Source of the DNA: Drechslerella dactyloides | Lineage: Eukaryota; Ascomycota; Orbiliomycetes; Orbiliales; Orbiliaceae | Assembly: GCA_020064725.1 (NCBI GenBank) | Contig: JAGTWJ010000008.1 | Coordinates: 2,418,001-2,482,000 of the forward strand | Reading direction: 5' to 3' | Length of the DNA: 64,000 bases | Shown: piece by piece, positions 1 to 12,391 of the stretch | How the letters are laid out: each line of letters opens with the position of its first letter | How positions within the stretch are numbered: the first letter of the stretch is position 1 | Translations under genes and position numbers: made by a program | The notes under the pieces: generated by a model | Databases searched by the model: none | The model's input: only the letters and a program-made list of their open reading frames with translations | What the model was told of the DNA's origin: nothing

Positions 1-123
1 TCACCGCAGGCCAGGTCAATCATTTTTGTTTTTTAGACGTTTTACCTCAGCACGCACGCGACGGTACCCGGGGACTTCTTTGATATCTGAATTCCAGAAT
101 CAAGTCTCAATATCGTCGTCGCA
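1..123. other. 5' flank of the sulfate permease gene
   Basis: Non-coding sequence ahead of the first ATG at 124. No TATA box or long open frame is visible in these 123 bases, so the promoter probably lies partly outside the window. Confidence 0.5.
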
Positions 124-2643
124 ATGGCTGTCTGGCAGAGAAAAGCTGCCAAATTGCTAGGTATCAAGCTCGATGCTGACATTAACGAGGGTGTGACTCG
201 AGGAGAGTCCATCCAGTCCACGGATACCTATGTCGAGGAAGAGCCAGCGGTCCTTGACTGGATCAATGAGCATCGACCCCGGCGCAAGGAGACAGTCGAG
301 TTTATCACCTCGTTGTTCCCTTTCCTGCAATGGATTGGAAACTATAATCTCATCTGGCTGACTGGCGACCTCGTTGCCGGTATTACCGTTGGTTTCGTCG
401 TCGTTCCACAAGGAAGTAAGCAAAAACCAAGGATATCCCGTCGCAAAATCGCAAAAGCTCCTCCAGAATCCGCATAAGCTAATAGATTAAACTGTAGTGG
501 CCTATGCGTTGCTTGCTCAGCTCCCCGCTGAGTACGGTCTCTACTCGTCGTTCGTCGGTGTCATGATCTACTGGTTCTTCGCTACATCCAAGGATATCAC
601 CATCGGCCCTGTCGCAGTCATGTCCACACTTGTTGGCAATATCGTCATTAAAGCCACGGCGGAGCACCCGGAATTTACGAAACCGCAAGTCGCTAGCGCT
701 CTAGCTCTCATTTGTGGCTGCGTTGTATTTGCAATTGGCTTCTTCCGGCTTGGATTCGTCGTGGATTACATTCCTCTTCCAGCAATTGCCGCCTTCATGA
801 CAGGTTCTGCCCTCAATATTGCTATGGGTCAGATTCCTGGGCTCTTCGGAATCCCGACCAGCATCGTTAACAACCGTGCTGAGACTTACAAGGTTTTTAT
901 CAACTTTTGGAAACATATTAGTGCAACCAAACTCGATGCTGCTATTGGCCTGACCGCTCTCACTATGCTGTACTTGATCCGTATTGTTGCAAATCGAATG
1001 GCCAAGCGATATCCCAGTTATCAGCGGACATGGTTCTTCGTTTGTACGTTGAGAACTTCCTTCGTCATCTTGTTGTATACCATGATTTCGTGGCTTGTCA
1101 ACCGCCATCGGCGGTCAAAGCCGGCCTTCAAGATCTTGCTTGATGTGCCAAAGGGATTCCAACATATGGGGGTGCCTGTCGTGAATGGGGAGATCATAAA
1201 ATCTTTTGTTTCCGAGCTTCCGGCGGCCGTTATAGTCCTCTTAATCGAGCATATTGTAAGAGAAGAAATCCTATTATTTCGACTTCGAAATGCCAGGAGC
1301 TGACCGAAAGCATTTAGGCTATATCCAAGTCCTTTGGTCGTGTCAATGGCTATCAGATCAATCCCTCGCAAGAACTTATTGCCATCGGTATCACAAACAT
1401 CATTGGCCCCTTCTTTGGTGCCTATCCAGCGACAGGATCATTCTCTAGGACGGCTATCAAGGCAAAAGCTGGTGTGCGAACGCCCCTTGCTGGTGTGATC
1501 ACTGGCATCATTGTCCTGCTTGCTACCTACCTCCTCACTGCCGTCTTCTTCTATATCCCGAATGCTGCTCTGGCTGGTGTCATCATTCACGCTGTTGGCG
1601 ATCTCATCACTCCTCCGAATGTGGTCTACCGGTTCTGGAGGGTTTCGCCGATTGAGGTCGTCATCTACTTCGCAGGTGTCTTTGTTTCCGTCTTCAGCTC
1701 TATCGAGAACGGCATCTATACTACCATCGCCACTTCTGCAGCCGTACTGTTGTGGAGAATTGCGAAGGCTAAAGGCCATTTCCTCGGTCGTGTTCGCGTC
1801 CAGGTTCTACCGCCGGACAACTTCTCCGACGACACCCTCGGAAACTATGGCGCCACCGGCAAGAAGGTTGATCCAGAGATCAAGGGTGCTAACGAAGCAT
1901 CCAAAGAAGCCGAGGAGCCTATGTACCACGATGTCTATCTCCCGATCGATCATAAGGACGGATCTAATCCCGCAATTGACCTCCACTCTCCGTTCCCCGG
2001 CGTCTTCGTCTTCAAGTTCTCCGAAGGATACGTCTACTCCAACGCGACCCACTACTGCGACCAGCTTATAGATCACATCCAGCTCGCGTGCCGCCGAACC
2101 TCACTCGATAGCTTTGCCCGCCTCGGTGACCGACCGTGGAACGATAAAGGTCCCCGGCACATCGGCGGAGCCGAAGACCACCGTCCGACCCTCAGAGCCA
2201 TCATCCTAGATTTCTCATCCGTCAACAATGTTGACATCACATCAGTCCAGACCCTGATTGATACCCGCAATGCACTTGACAGATATACCGCACCGGAACG
2301 CGTCGATTGGCACTTTGCAAATATCTCCAATCGGTGGACAAAGCGTGCTCTTACATCCGCGGGCTTTGGGTACCGGTCGGGAGAGGTCGGCGCTGGTGCG
2401 CCGCAGGGAGCTGAGCCATGGAAGCCGCTGTACTCTGTCGCCGAGGTCAGCGCGCGGGTCGCTGGAATCAACTACAACAATTCCGGCAGCGGCAGCAGTA
2501 GTATCCAGAAGACAGATCTCGAGGCGCCGCCGGAGGGCAGCTCGCAGGTTCAGAAGAGGAAGGTTTTGGTGCACAGCATTCATAGACCACTGTTCCACGT
2601 TGATCTCAACGCCGCTCTTTTGGCCGTACAGGAGAATTTGTGA
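124..2643 (+). CDS. Sulfate permease, SulP family (CYS-14/SutB type), 3 exons
   Basis: Plasma-membrane sulfate transporter for sulfur assimilation. The model joins 124-415, 498-1255 and 1318-2643 (791 aa, the usual size for fungal SulP proteins). The first join restores the family motif VVPQGMAYA: exon 1 ends in GGA A, exon 2 opens with TG GCC. The second join gives IEHIAISKSFGRVNGYQINP, the conserved SulP core. Both introns are GT..AG (GTAAGC..TAG, GTAAGA..TAG). Many hydrophobic helices fill roughly residues 75-520. A cytoplasmic STAS domain follows at about 570-730, with LDFSSVNNVDITSVQTLID near residue 647. The tail after about 740 is Gly/Ser-rich and poorly conserved. In Neurospora and Aspergillus these permeases are induced by sulfur limitation through CYS-3/MetR bZIP factors. 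I could not identify such sites because only 123 bp of upstream sequence is present. Family assignment is firm; the exact paralog is inferred. Confidence 0.95.
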
Positions 2644-5213
2644 TCGATTCCAGTTTTGATATTTCGTTTATATACGATTTTACCTATTTGCGTATGTGTT
2701 TTCTCGTTTATGCCGCGGTCATGCGGTTTTTGCAAGGGATCAGGGACATTCTTCAATTTACCAGAGTTCAGTAGTTTGTAATGAATAATGAATACATCTT
2801 TCATGGTGTTTAAATTTTTGATTTTTAGAGGCTACACGAGCACGGCGTAACGTTAACATTGATGCATCCTGACAACCGTGAATCCATGATGTTTTTTTCC
2901 CTGATAAACTATGGCTATAAACATGCAGGTACTATGTAAATGGCCGTGTATCTTGCTGTGCTTAACATTTTCGATTGAATGAAAGAGGCTATTTTCAATG
3001 AATTAACCTGTTTCTGTGAAGTCTCTGGTAGGACAAGCATTTAGCTCCTCGTTTTCTGGTTCCGATCCAACCGGGAATGTATGTGGGGCCGTACAGCGCG
3101 GCCTGCATAAGCCAACTTCACCATTTTGGGCGAGGCTGGACCTAACAGGAACTGTGCCCCGATTTGGTGGACAAATTTGAAGCTGAATGGTTGAAGCATT
3201 TTGGATTCGGAGATCCCTCTAGAAGTCTTGTTTTAATATTTATCTATGAGTAGCACTGCACTGGCGTGTATGCGCATGGCTTCAGATCAAATGTATTCAG
3301 TATCAGCTAGTATACCATTGCCAGGGTCATTTAGACGTTTCCTATCTACTAAACCTCGATCTCAGCCTAGGCACACAACCACGAAGCGCGGATGTAGTAG
3401 ATTCTATGCACTCCGTATTCAAATTGCGAATCAGAGCTGCAAGACAGGTCGACAAGTAAGGGCGGCGGCGGCATTACATAATTCGGAGGGGAGGTTGACC
3501 CTGTCAGCCGCAACACCGCACCGCCAAGCGAGGGGTTCGCGGCTGAAAGCATCGTACATTAATTGTGCCGCAATCAATAGAGGGATTCATACGGTTAGGG
3601 TACCGTATGATTGGCTAAGTTGACATTGCAAAATGAAATATTGCCTGCTTTTGAGGCGAAATTACGGCATTGAAAGAATCCTTTATCGTGTTAGCCCGCA
3701 CCTACAAGTACTTGCTTAAGTGTATCTCGCCCGTCCTTACAACGACGGCTAGGCTGTTATCACGAGAAGAGAACGTATCTGTTGGCCTCCTGCAGGCAAT
3801 GGAATTTTGTCGGCAATCATGATGGATGACTAGACGCCAGGGCGAGTGATCGCCGAGGAATGTGATTCTTTCCTTGCTTGGTATGGCTGAGACAAATATA
3901 TCCAGAAAGACCCTCCGCGCGCACTCGATAATATATATACAATTTTATCACCTACCGGGTTTTCTTCCCTGTACTTGGTGTTTTGTTTGGCGAAGAGATC
4001 TCGATATGCTCACGATATTACCAGGGTCGGAGAGCTGGAATTGTACGGTAAGCGTAAGCTCTCCCCAGGCCCTATTCTACCCAGTAATATTTTCCGTTGT
4101 CCGTGTCAAGCCAGGGATGTGGTATGTAGGCTATATCCCTTGCTATCGTATTATATGCCTGTGTTTCGAGTCAGTCTCCAGAATTCAAAAAGTGGGCTAT
4201 TTGGTTATCTGGGTGTAGAATGGCGGGAACGAACTAAATAGCCTGTGGTTGATCCCTGGTGTGCCCTTCCCGAGGCTTGGCGATAGGCCAGCATGCACGA
4301 TATATCTGTGCGGCGTGTCAGACGCCTCCCGTTCTACGGTTAAGTTATAAGCCGCCGGGATAAAAGTTATGGATTGGAGCCCGCTCTAGAATCAAAATGA
4401 AGGATGATAGTGAGTTGATATTGACTTTCCAGATATCACGCCTACAAGTACAATCACCTACTATTTTCCTCTCCTGGTCCTATCGAGCGGCTGGAGCTAA
4501 CGCATAGTACACAATGAATCCAACACGACATAGACCTAGAACACAACGCGACGAGGAGGCAAGCTCGCTCATGGCCTCTTGCCTCCTGGATTGGAAAATT
4601 CACGCACGCAAGGGGGCATACTTCAGCTGGCTGCGGCTTGCAGTCACAAGGCCGAAAGATGAATATTCGAATCGATTGGCCAACGTGCCGTGTGATCTGC
4701 CCTCCGGAGTTCCAGTTTCGTAAAATTCCTGCCCGTGGCGTGCATGTTCATATGTGTTTGGCGGCTGCTCTTGAGAAGAGAGGGCTACCATGAGCCCAGG
4801 AGGACTCTAAGCCAGCCAGGGCAAGAATGCCCCACTATTCCAGATAAGGACGCTTGCATATATCCGACTTGTCGAAGCCCTAGGCCCGCCGAGTGGTGCC
4901 CAGCTGGAATACATACATGTAGATGCGTCGAAGGAAGGGGCATGTTGATAGATAACTAAGCCCGATCCCCTAAACTGACCCGATGGGCTATTGAAGGCTA
5001 ACCCATCTTTTCTTCCTCCTCAAGATAAATTTTGTTGGAGAGTCTGCGTATACGTATTATACCCACAGTCTCGTCCTCTCTTTTATTTTCGGGTTGCAGA
5101 GGCTTTAGACGGATACTCATAGATTTAGCGACAACTACAATTACTGCACTTTTATGCGGCAGTACAGTTACGCTCTATTCTACATTTGAGGGTAGCGGCG
5201 ACATTTTTGCAAA
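2644..5213. other. Gene-free spacer
   Basis: About 2.6 kb between the sulfate permease and rhodopsin-like gene A. Short open frames occur on both strands (for example 3246-3623, 3862-4218, 4735-4959) but none shows family motifs, a signal peptide or a convincing spliced extension. I see no RNA gene. A short word, CCTACAAGTAC, occurs at about 3701 and again at about 4440, which may be chance. Confidence 0.5.
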
Positions 5214-6958
5214 ATGAGCGCCGCGCAACCTCCCGCCCATCCCTCCGGGGAGACTCGTGGCCCTATGACGACAGCAATCGTCATTAGTTTCACTTCCTTT
5301 GCGCTAGTAATCGTATTACTGCGGACCATTACTCGGTTTGTTATAATCAAGCGGCCGGGCTTGGAGGACTACTTTCTCGTTGTTGCAATGGTAAGCATTC
5401 TCGCGATGTTTTTCGTACTGAATATATCGATATACATATCTATGTTAAGATTGAATTTATAGCGACAAGAAGTCTCGAACTAATAGCTCGGGAAAACGGA
5501 CACAGGCCGCCTCGATCGTAACAGGAGTCTGCCAGGTCTTCCGTCAGTAACACTCTCCCTATTTAAGAATACTAGCCTAATTGTTTCTCAAATTGACGGT
5601 CTTAAACTGCAGAGGTACAATATGGCACTGGACGACACTTCGCAGAGGTCGACCTCGCCGACTGGAGTACTTCCTTGAAGGTATATTGGGACTGATCTCG
5701 GGAACGGAATCAAAGCGAAGCTAACTTCAGGCTATAACAGTACCTATTTGCTAGCATTGTCGCGTACAACTTTAGCTTGACGTTGACGAAAACTGCCATC
5801 TTGCTGCAGTACCTTCGAATCTTCACCAACAAGATATTCAGGATCGCAGCATACGTTATGATGTTTATAGTTTTTGGCTATGCCGCTGAAGCAATCCTGA
5901 CAGCAATTTTCAACTGTATCCCTGTCGAAGCCTTCTGGACTGGTGATCCTGTGAGTACCTTTGTCTTTGTTGACTCCATGGACATTTGTTACATCTTGAC
6001 TTCTATTCAACAAAATTTGTCTCGTGAACCAAACAACAAAATAATGCTAATATATGGTAATCAGACAGCGAAATGTATCCCTAGAGAAGCGCTGTGGTTC
6101 GCAAACGCTGGGTTGAATATATTCACAGATTTTAGCATTGCCATTCTACCATTACCAGTCATCTTCAAGCTCAACATGCCGAGGCGACAAAAGATACCGC
6201 TGATGTTCATTTTCGCGTTAGGCTTCTTGTAAGTCACTTCTGTGGACACCTGGCCACTCACCTTATGATGACCAAGAGGATCTAAGCTAACAACAATTTT
6301 CGCTTATAGCATTTGCATCGTTTCTATCCTTCGACTTCGCTTCCTCATTATTCTTTCCCGGTCTATGGATCCGACCTGGGATCAACCGGCAACAGCGTAC
6401 TGGTCTGCCATTGAGATGAACATTTCGATTGTATGCGCCTGTCTACCGGCCCTTAAGCCACTGGTATCCCTCGTTGCACCATCTGTCTTTGGCGGTTCCG
6501 CGCCCGCATCGAATCCGCCCAGCTACCGCGACTACCGCAATGGTGGCGCGAAGAAGATCGGTGGCTGGAGCTTCTCCGATAAGTTCAAACGAAATAGGAG
6601 CGGGACTACCACATATGATGATGAGCTCGAACTCGGCACTCAAGGTGTTAATATCTCTGGGGGAGCTGATACCCCCGCGGAGCACGAGGGTGAAGATAGG
6701 AGTGCATACAACGAGCCAGCAAATGACGAAGAGTCAAGACCTTATTACAATACTTCTTTACGTGGAAGGCCGCCGACGATGGTTCATGTCACTAGCGGAC
6801 TTTCGATGGGCGGAATAAAGCAGACGACTGTGATTGAACAGAATATTATCATGAAGAGTGGAGGTGAAAGAGATTACAGCCCGAGTGAGAGCGAGAGCGT
6901 AAGACGGCTTGTCCACGTGCCTAAAGAAGTTACGGGGGAAATCCTGGGGAGAAGCTAG
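5214..6958 (+). CDS. Rhodopsin-domain (Pth11-like) seven-helix membrane protein A, 6 exons
   Basis: Fungal rhodopsin-fold integral membrane protein, the family often called Pth11-like candidate GPCRs. Model: 5214-5390, 5506-5542, 5613-5680, 5741-5950, 6065-6228, 6310-6958 (434 aa, in frame). The joins recreate family motifs: GLEDYFLVVAM, VQYGTGRHFAEVDLADW, YLFASIVAYNFSLTLTKTAI, NAGLNIFTDFSIAILPLPVI and CACLPALKPLV. About seven hydrophobic helices span residues 18-300, followed by a long polar Ser/Gly-rich cytoplasmic tail. No Cys-rich CFEM domain precedes the helices. The tiny second exon (37 nt) uses a GTCAGT donor, the least certain junction. Function is not established; in some plant pathogens relatives act in surface or nutrient sensing. 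Three more paralogs lie in this window. Confidence 0.88.
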
Positions 6959-8915
6959 TGCACTAGTGGCGGCAGCCTTGCCGGCCTTATCTTGCAACAG
7001 TCCGCATAGGGTGATTTTCTTTCATAAACCGAGTACTCAGGAAGATCTCAATTCTTAATGTACTATACCTGAATGTATCCGTATACTAGTCCCTACCGGA
7101 TCGAATTGTGGTGCTCCATTGTAGTATTGATATGCTTGGGAATTTCTCGAGTAACTCGCGAATGGGAGCGTTACATGCCAATTTGCAAACGCCATTGCTA
7201 TTTACATGCCGAATACATATGCATGTATATATACTCGCAACGTATCTCTATTATTGATATAATAGGTGCTGCAAGCTATTCGATATTTCCATACTCTGCG
7301 TGTCGAATACTCGAATATTCGAACCCGTCCGTTTTCGCCTCCTTCTTCCCATGTTTGAACTTGCCTATGACAAAAATCGGATTCATGCATGGCTGTGTCG
7401 CATCCCTTTGTGCTAAGACTAACACTAGCACCTATAGTTTTATGACAAGTGTTTCCCGAAGTCGTGTTTGGCTTGTGTAACATTAGCCTTCGCGGCGTGT
7501 ACATTACATGCCGAATTAAGAAGACGCTGGCTTCGCTCTGCTATGACAGTCGCCAAGTGCGATGCGTGTCCATATGTATATATATATATATAAGCCAATA
7601 CAACTGATGGATCGTAGCATGTTTGTGAGAGGTCTAAGGAGCTTGCGATCGATATCATATATGCTGCTAGATCTTCCTTGGTTGATCTCCCAGTCGGGGG
7701 TAGGAGATCAGCGTTGTGAACGGATACACGTAGCTACATAGCACGTAGCATAAAATCACATTTGCGTCGAATGAACGCTTATAATTATCTGTTGGGCATC
7801 GAGTTCCGGAATTATAGAAAGCTCCACTTGCGATGCGAATGATTGTTATAGGGGGGTTGAAATATAATAGGCGGTATACTTCCCGCTGAAAGTTGCCCGC
7901 TGAACCACGTGCACACAAACTTTGACAGAGCTCGTTGGCAGGCCGAGTCGCCGAATATAGGCTCTGGCCTGGAGATCAATCATACTGTGCAAGAAATATA
8001 TAATGAGCTGTTGCTGAATGATATCAAAATGGAGATAGTGTCATCAGCTTCAAACCTTGAACCTGTGAATCTGTAGTAGAAGATGTATCATATAAGCGAA
8101 ACCTCAACTATGAGCGCATGCGGGTGGCCAACCAGAGTTGCAGACCAACGCAAATTTCTTGTTGGTGTTAACGTGTGGATTATTTCGGAAATTTCCTTGC
8201 TCAACAGAATTGTGTATTCTAGCCAGATCCGGATACTATCCCAGCTCGTATTTTCGAAAATTTCCTGCGACCCTAGAGTCGATGACTCCACCATATGCAT
8301 AGCTATCTCTACTATGCGACTAGCACACTTAAGTAAGTACCATGCTGAGTTTAATTGACCGAAGGCACACTGCCAGTCCACGGTCATGCAATGCAGTGCC
8401 ACGCCTTAACAGCCCGCGTTGGCATCTACGATGCATGTGAATAGGGCGCAAATGTTTTTCTGAGGGAGGGCTTGCTGGTTGCCCTCAAGCTCGACAATAG
8501 AAATAATACAAAGGCAGATCGCGATTGCGCTATAATTTGCATGTGATTGTACACATGCATTGGCTGAAAATGGAACGCTGCATCCGATCGCTTATCTCCT
8601 TCATCCGGCTGATTGGCCCGCCCGCTCTGCAAGCAGTGGGCCCGTTTGCTGGTGCGTTCTGACTGGTCGCATTTTTTTGCCCTACGTCAACCAGGCTAGT
8701 TGTCAACTGCTGTCAATGGTAAGATGGGTCCTGCCGAAGTCACGTTGCATTGCACCAATCCACGGAGGCTTGATAAATGCTGCTTCAAGCCTGTGATATC
8801 GAGAATTCGAGATTCCATTTAAAACGCCTTACCGGCGTGCCGTTGTCTTCGCCGTGAATTTCTGCGACTAACTAAATTTCGCCCTCATGTCTCGCGAGCA
8901 TACATAACAGCAGCC
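6959..8915. other. Gene-free AT-rich spacer
   Basis: About 2 kb with only short, overlapping open frames on both strands (7073-7480, 7202-7504, 8083-8358, 8088-8402). None carries recognisable motifs. It includes a TA dinucleotide run at 7577-7592. It holds the upstream region of the coiled-coil gene, but I found no clear TATA box. Confidence 0.5.
7577..7592. repeat. TA dinucleotide microsatellite
   Basis: Eight TA units in a row inside an AT-rich spacer. No associated gene feature. Confidence 0.9.
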
Positions 8916-10472
8916 ATGTATAGCATGCTGACAACCCTGCTTCGGCTGTTCGCAGCCACTCTCCGCGCTTCCGTCAATTTCTTTCTATCACCCCTTTTTT
9001 TTGTGATAAATATTGTCGTCACCTTTTTCTCGCGCCGCTCCAAGACGGCGGCCAGCGTTATTGTCAAGACGCAACTTATTCGCGATATAATTCTCCAGGC
9101 GCCGCCGCCATCATATCAATCCTCGGTGAAATCCGGACATAGTGGCAATGTCGTTCGCCTCCGCATTCTGGAAAATTCACTACAGAAACGCGAGTCCGAC
9201 CTGACTATCAGACTGCTAGCGTTGGAAAGAGATAGACACCATCTGGACATCAATAGGGACGCCTTTGCTAAACGGGAGACCGATTTCAAAGAGAAAGAGA
9301 AAACCTTCGAAGAGAAGGCCGGATTCCAGAATCATGAATTGAGCGACCTTGCCGCCAGAAGACGCGAATTGGAGCAAGATGCCGCCCAACTGGTCGAGGA
9401 ACGGAACGTCATCGAACGACTAAGGTCGGAACATGCCTCCGATCTCCAGAAGTTTCAAGAAGACGCCACGTCCAACCAACAACGTCTGGATGATCGCGAA
9501 ACCGAGATTACCAGGCTCCACGACCGCTTCATCCGCTCGCAAATTGAAACTGTTGAGCGATATCGATCGGAACATGATGCACTTGTCGAAAGCCTACAGA
9601 CTCGCCTGAAGGATGTCTCAGACCTGTATCAAAAGGCGGAACAGTCCAAGATTGAGTTGGAACAACGCCTATCATTCCTCACAAATGAACTGGCCGACCG
9701 CACAGAGCGAGAATTCAACCTCGGATCTGAACTCGGGCAGCTCAGACAAAGACTCAGCGATGAACGAGGTGCCTTCAATAGAGAATTTGGCGAACTCTCG
9801 AGGTCCTTGTCCGACTTGAAATCGAGATGTAAGCAATACGAACAAGATTTGGCTGCCGAAGAACGGAAACGGGAAGACTTGAACAACAGAGTAAAATTGC
9901 TGGATGAGCTGGAAGATGATCTGAAGTCTCGTCAGGCCAGTCTTGACGACAAGGAAAACAATCTTCAGACTTGGCAGACAGATCTTGATGATAGGGAAAA
10001 TGTCATGAACACTCGGCAGACAAATCTTGATGACAAAGAAGGCAACCTGAGTACCAAGGAAAAAGAGCTGGATGGCAAGGCGGATGGTCTCCGCGCTCTA
10101 CAAATAACAATTGAGGAGCGAATAAACCACATCGCAGAAGCTGAGAAGGACCTTGCAGCTCGGATCCAGCAACCGGAGGAACTTACTCGCGAGGAGGAGG
10201 GAGCTCCGAGCGAGGCACCTGAAGCACTTCTAGATGTTCCAGATACTGCTACGTCTTCTCCAAAACCCCCTGGAACACCGACCCCCAGTACTCCGATTCG
10301 TCCTAACATAATCGAAAGAGTCACTCGACGAACAAGTGAGTTTGTAGAGAAAGTCAGCGAAGCTGCTCATAGGAGGAGCAACAGTCATCATATTCACCAC
10401 CACCGCTATAACCCTGACACCCCACACCGACTCACTAAGAGCCGTGATGGGATCAAGTCTGAGGCAAAATGA
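8916..10472 (+). CDS. Membrane-anchored long coiled-coil protein with 14-residue repeats
   Basis: Unbroken 518-codon frame. A hydrophobic stretch at residues about 18-42 (SVNFFLSPLFFVINIVVTFF) is a likely signal anchor, followed by basic residues. From about residue 80 to 420 the protein is almost all charged heptad-type coiled coil rich in E, R, K, D, L and Q. Residues 340-409 form five tandem 14-residue units of the pattern QxxLDDKExNLxTx, two heptads each; the first three are near identical and the last two degenerate. The C-terminus is Pro/Ser/Thr-rich (SSPKPPGTPTPSTPIRP), then a basic His-rich tail (HHIHHHRYNP). I do not recognise an orthologue. The layout suggests a membrane tether or scaffold. 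Golgin-like or septum-associated roles are possible but unsupported. The codon pattern and length make it a real gene. Confidence 0.8.
   Translation: MYSMLTTLLRLFAATLRASVNFFLSPLFFVINIVVTFFSRRSKTAASVIVKTQLIRDIILQAPPPSYQSSVKSGHSGNVVRLRILENSLQKRESDLTIRLLALERDRHHLDINRDAFAKRETDFKEKEKTFEEKAGFQNHELSDLAARRRELEQDAAQLVEERNVIERLRSEHASDLQKFQEDATSNQQRLDDRETEITRLHDRFIRSQIETVERYRSEHDALVESLQTRLKDVSDLYQKAEQSKIELEQRLSFLTNELADRTEREFNLGSELGQLRQRLSDERGAFNREFGELSRSLSDLKSRCKQYEQDLAAEERKREDLNNRVKLLDELEDDLKSRQASLDDKENNLQTWQTDLDDRENVMNTRQTNLDDKEGNLSTKEKELDGKADGLRALQITIEERINHIAEAEKDLAARIQQPEELTREEEGAPSEAPEALLDVPDTATSSPKPPGTPTPSTPIRPNIIERVTRRTSEFVEKVSEAAHRRSNSHHIHHHRYNPDTPHRLTKSRDGIKSEAK
9933..10142 (+). repeat. Five tandem 42-bp units in the coiled-coil gene
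   Basis: Units begin at 9933, 9975, 10017, 10059 and 10101, each encoding 14 residues. The first three start with CAG (Gln) and share LDDKE/LDDRE at the same offset. The 42-nt period equals two heptads, so expansion or contraction would preserve coiled-coil phase. Confidence 0.8.
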
Positions 10473-11355
10473 TTGCTTGTCTTGGATGACTCTTGGATTA
10501 TGATTCCATTCATGGAATTTTTCTATCCTCCTGTTTGAGATTAGAATATACGTTAACCTTCTGGCTTTGTTGCCAAAGCTGTGTGGTTTCCGTCAGCCTA
10601 TTGGAACCAAAAATTTAATCATAACTTACGGCGGCTATGCCGCCAATTGTAATGTATATTAATTACACGAATATATGCTCTTTCCACAATTACGTAAAGT
10701 AGACGGCAAGGCCTTGATCGTACACAAAACATCACCGCATCTATCGCTTTCCGTAGTTTTGTCACCGTGCGTGGATATAATAGCAGAACACGGGCTGGGA
10801 CCGGGGAAATCTTTTGCTTAGGTAAGTCTTTATATTCAAGTTCACATTGATCGTGTAAGATGAACGTCAAAATATGATATTTTGCCCTAGTTAAGCGACG
10901 GCTGGAATATTGTGGCATGTTATAAAAAAATATAGATAGATCTAACAAGCATCGTGCAGCTGCGGAAGAAGCGGCTTCCTCTAGTAGGGACAAGCACTCG
11001 TATACAGATATCTAGATATGACAAGCTTCTCGAGAGAAGTAGCTAGCGAACTCGATACTCAAATTTGCACCCGATTCATGATCAGGGCTTAAGCATCGTC
11101 CCCTCCCCGGATTTCCAGGTTCTTAGCATTTTTTTCAAAGTCACCTGCCAAGATTCTCGTATCCAGGCTTCTGAAAAGCCGCAGCATGCAGCGCGGTACC
11201 CGAGTGTTCATGTTCAGCTTCGGCTTTTTCTGCGCCCTGTCCGCACATACCAACCATTTCTGGGGACACCCCGGCGGTGTTTTTCGGGTAACTGAGTACT
11301 AAGGAGTTGGCGGCTCGGCCCACACGTTATTCTGTTAGCGAGGAGCTCTACTAAA

Positions 11356-11390
11356 CGGGGCAATCCAGCATCCCGAGACTAGGCCGGGGC
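11356..11390. repeat. Solo end of TAGTCTCGGG-type inverted repeat
   Basis: The reverse complement of 11366-11381 reads TAGTCTCGGGATGCTG. That is the 17-nt arm at 16845-16861 minus one G. The word CGGGGC flanks it as a direct repeat (11356-11361 and 11385-11390). This may be a decayed copy of the same short mobile repeat. Confidence 0.4.
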
Positions 11391-12207
11391 CATCGATACA
11401 ACATAGAATGGAGCCGATTGTCCGCATTTATTGGCCTCTTTTATGGATATAATGGCGCGGATATTTTAATGGGGCGACGAGTGCGACGAGTTAAACTTAT
11501 GCATGGCCGATTGTTGATTGCGGTGGTGTTCGCACGATGTCAATCGTGCGAGTATGCATGGTTCAACATAAACCGGTCCGTTAGCGAATACATACTGGAG
11601 ATATGTAATTCTGATGGCGGTGACCGAAACGATGTTCAAGCCCCACCCGCTCAACCTCTACGGTATGCCTCGGGAATGTCCGGAAGCTTAACAAGAAAAC
11701 AGATGCTTAATCTGTAGTATGCTTCGGGAAGGGCAGCTGACTTGCGAGGCAAATGTATAAGGTACTACCGGTCTGCGAGAAAATACGAGGTATTATAAAC
11801 TATACCTATCTTCAAATAGCCAGAACAAGTTGCATCCCTCCTTCACATACGACATTATCGGACCATTTGATTAAACGTATCGAGAATATTGATATGTCCC
11901 GCTTATCTATTTTACTAAAGAGCGTATGTGTAAGCTTGCCGGCTTCAAAATCGCTGTCGTTCATTGCCTGCTGAATGAAGTAGGTAAGTTAAGACCCAAT
12001 GAGCCCTGAAGATCACAGTTTTCAAATACGCACGTTATCTACATATCCAAAACCCCCGGAAGACGACCATCATCCTGCCAAGCGCAGGAACTACCTCGTA
12101 TCCAGTTCTAACCCATGACTCGTCGAAATTCTTAGTCTCAATGTTTTAGTATCATATGATAGAGCTCTTATGCCTGGATTGAGTTACATTACGTTGAGAT
12201 GGAAACA

Positions 12208-12216
12208 TATATAAGG
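12208..12216 (+). promoter_or_regulatory. TATA box of the secreted cysteine-rich protein gene
   Basis: TATATAAGG lies 176 nt ahead of the ATG at 12392. It is followed by a C/T-rich leader typical of strongly transcribed fungal genes. Confidence 0.6.
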
Positions 12217-12391
12217 AACGTTGTGTCGCCGTTCATCATTGCATATTTCCTACTATCATCAACTCAGCTGCTATCTCATCCGCATCTTCGTAAGAAGTAT
12301 CTGCTTTCTTCGCTAAACTACTACCGGATACCACCCAATCTACACTCTTAGCTTTCTCTTTGAGCTGTCGTCATCACTAAAGTATACTAAA

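Larger units (their letters stand above)
10473..12391. other. Gene-free spacer with promoter of the secreted-protein gene
   Basis: About 1.9 kb with no convincing coding sequence; short frames at 11065-11295, 11418-11717 and 10619-10993 (minus) lack motifs. It contains one solo copy of the TAGTCTCGGG-type repeat (11356-11390). The last 180 bases form a good promoter and leader: a TATA box at 12208 followed by a pyrimidine-rich stretch up to the ATG at 12392. Confidence 0.5.

Noticed and set aside
3246..3623. 125-codon frame in the first spacer
   Set aside because: No motif, no signal peptide, and composition like the surrounding non-coding DNA.
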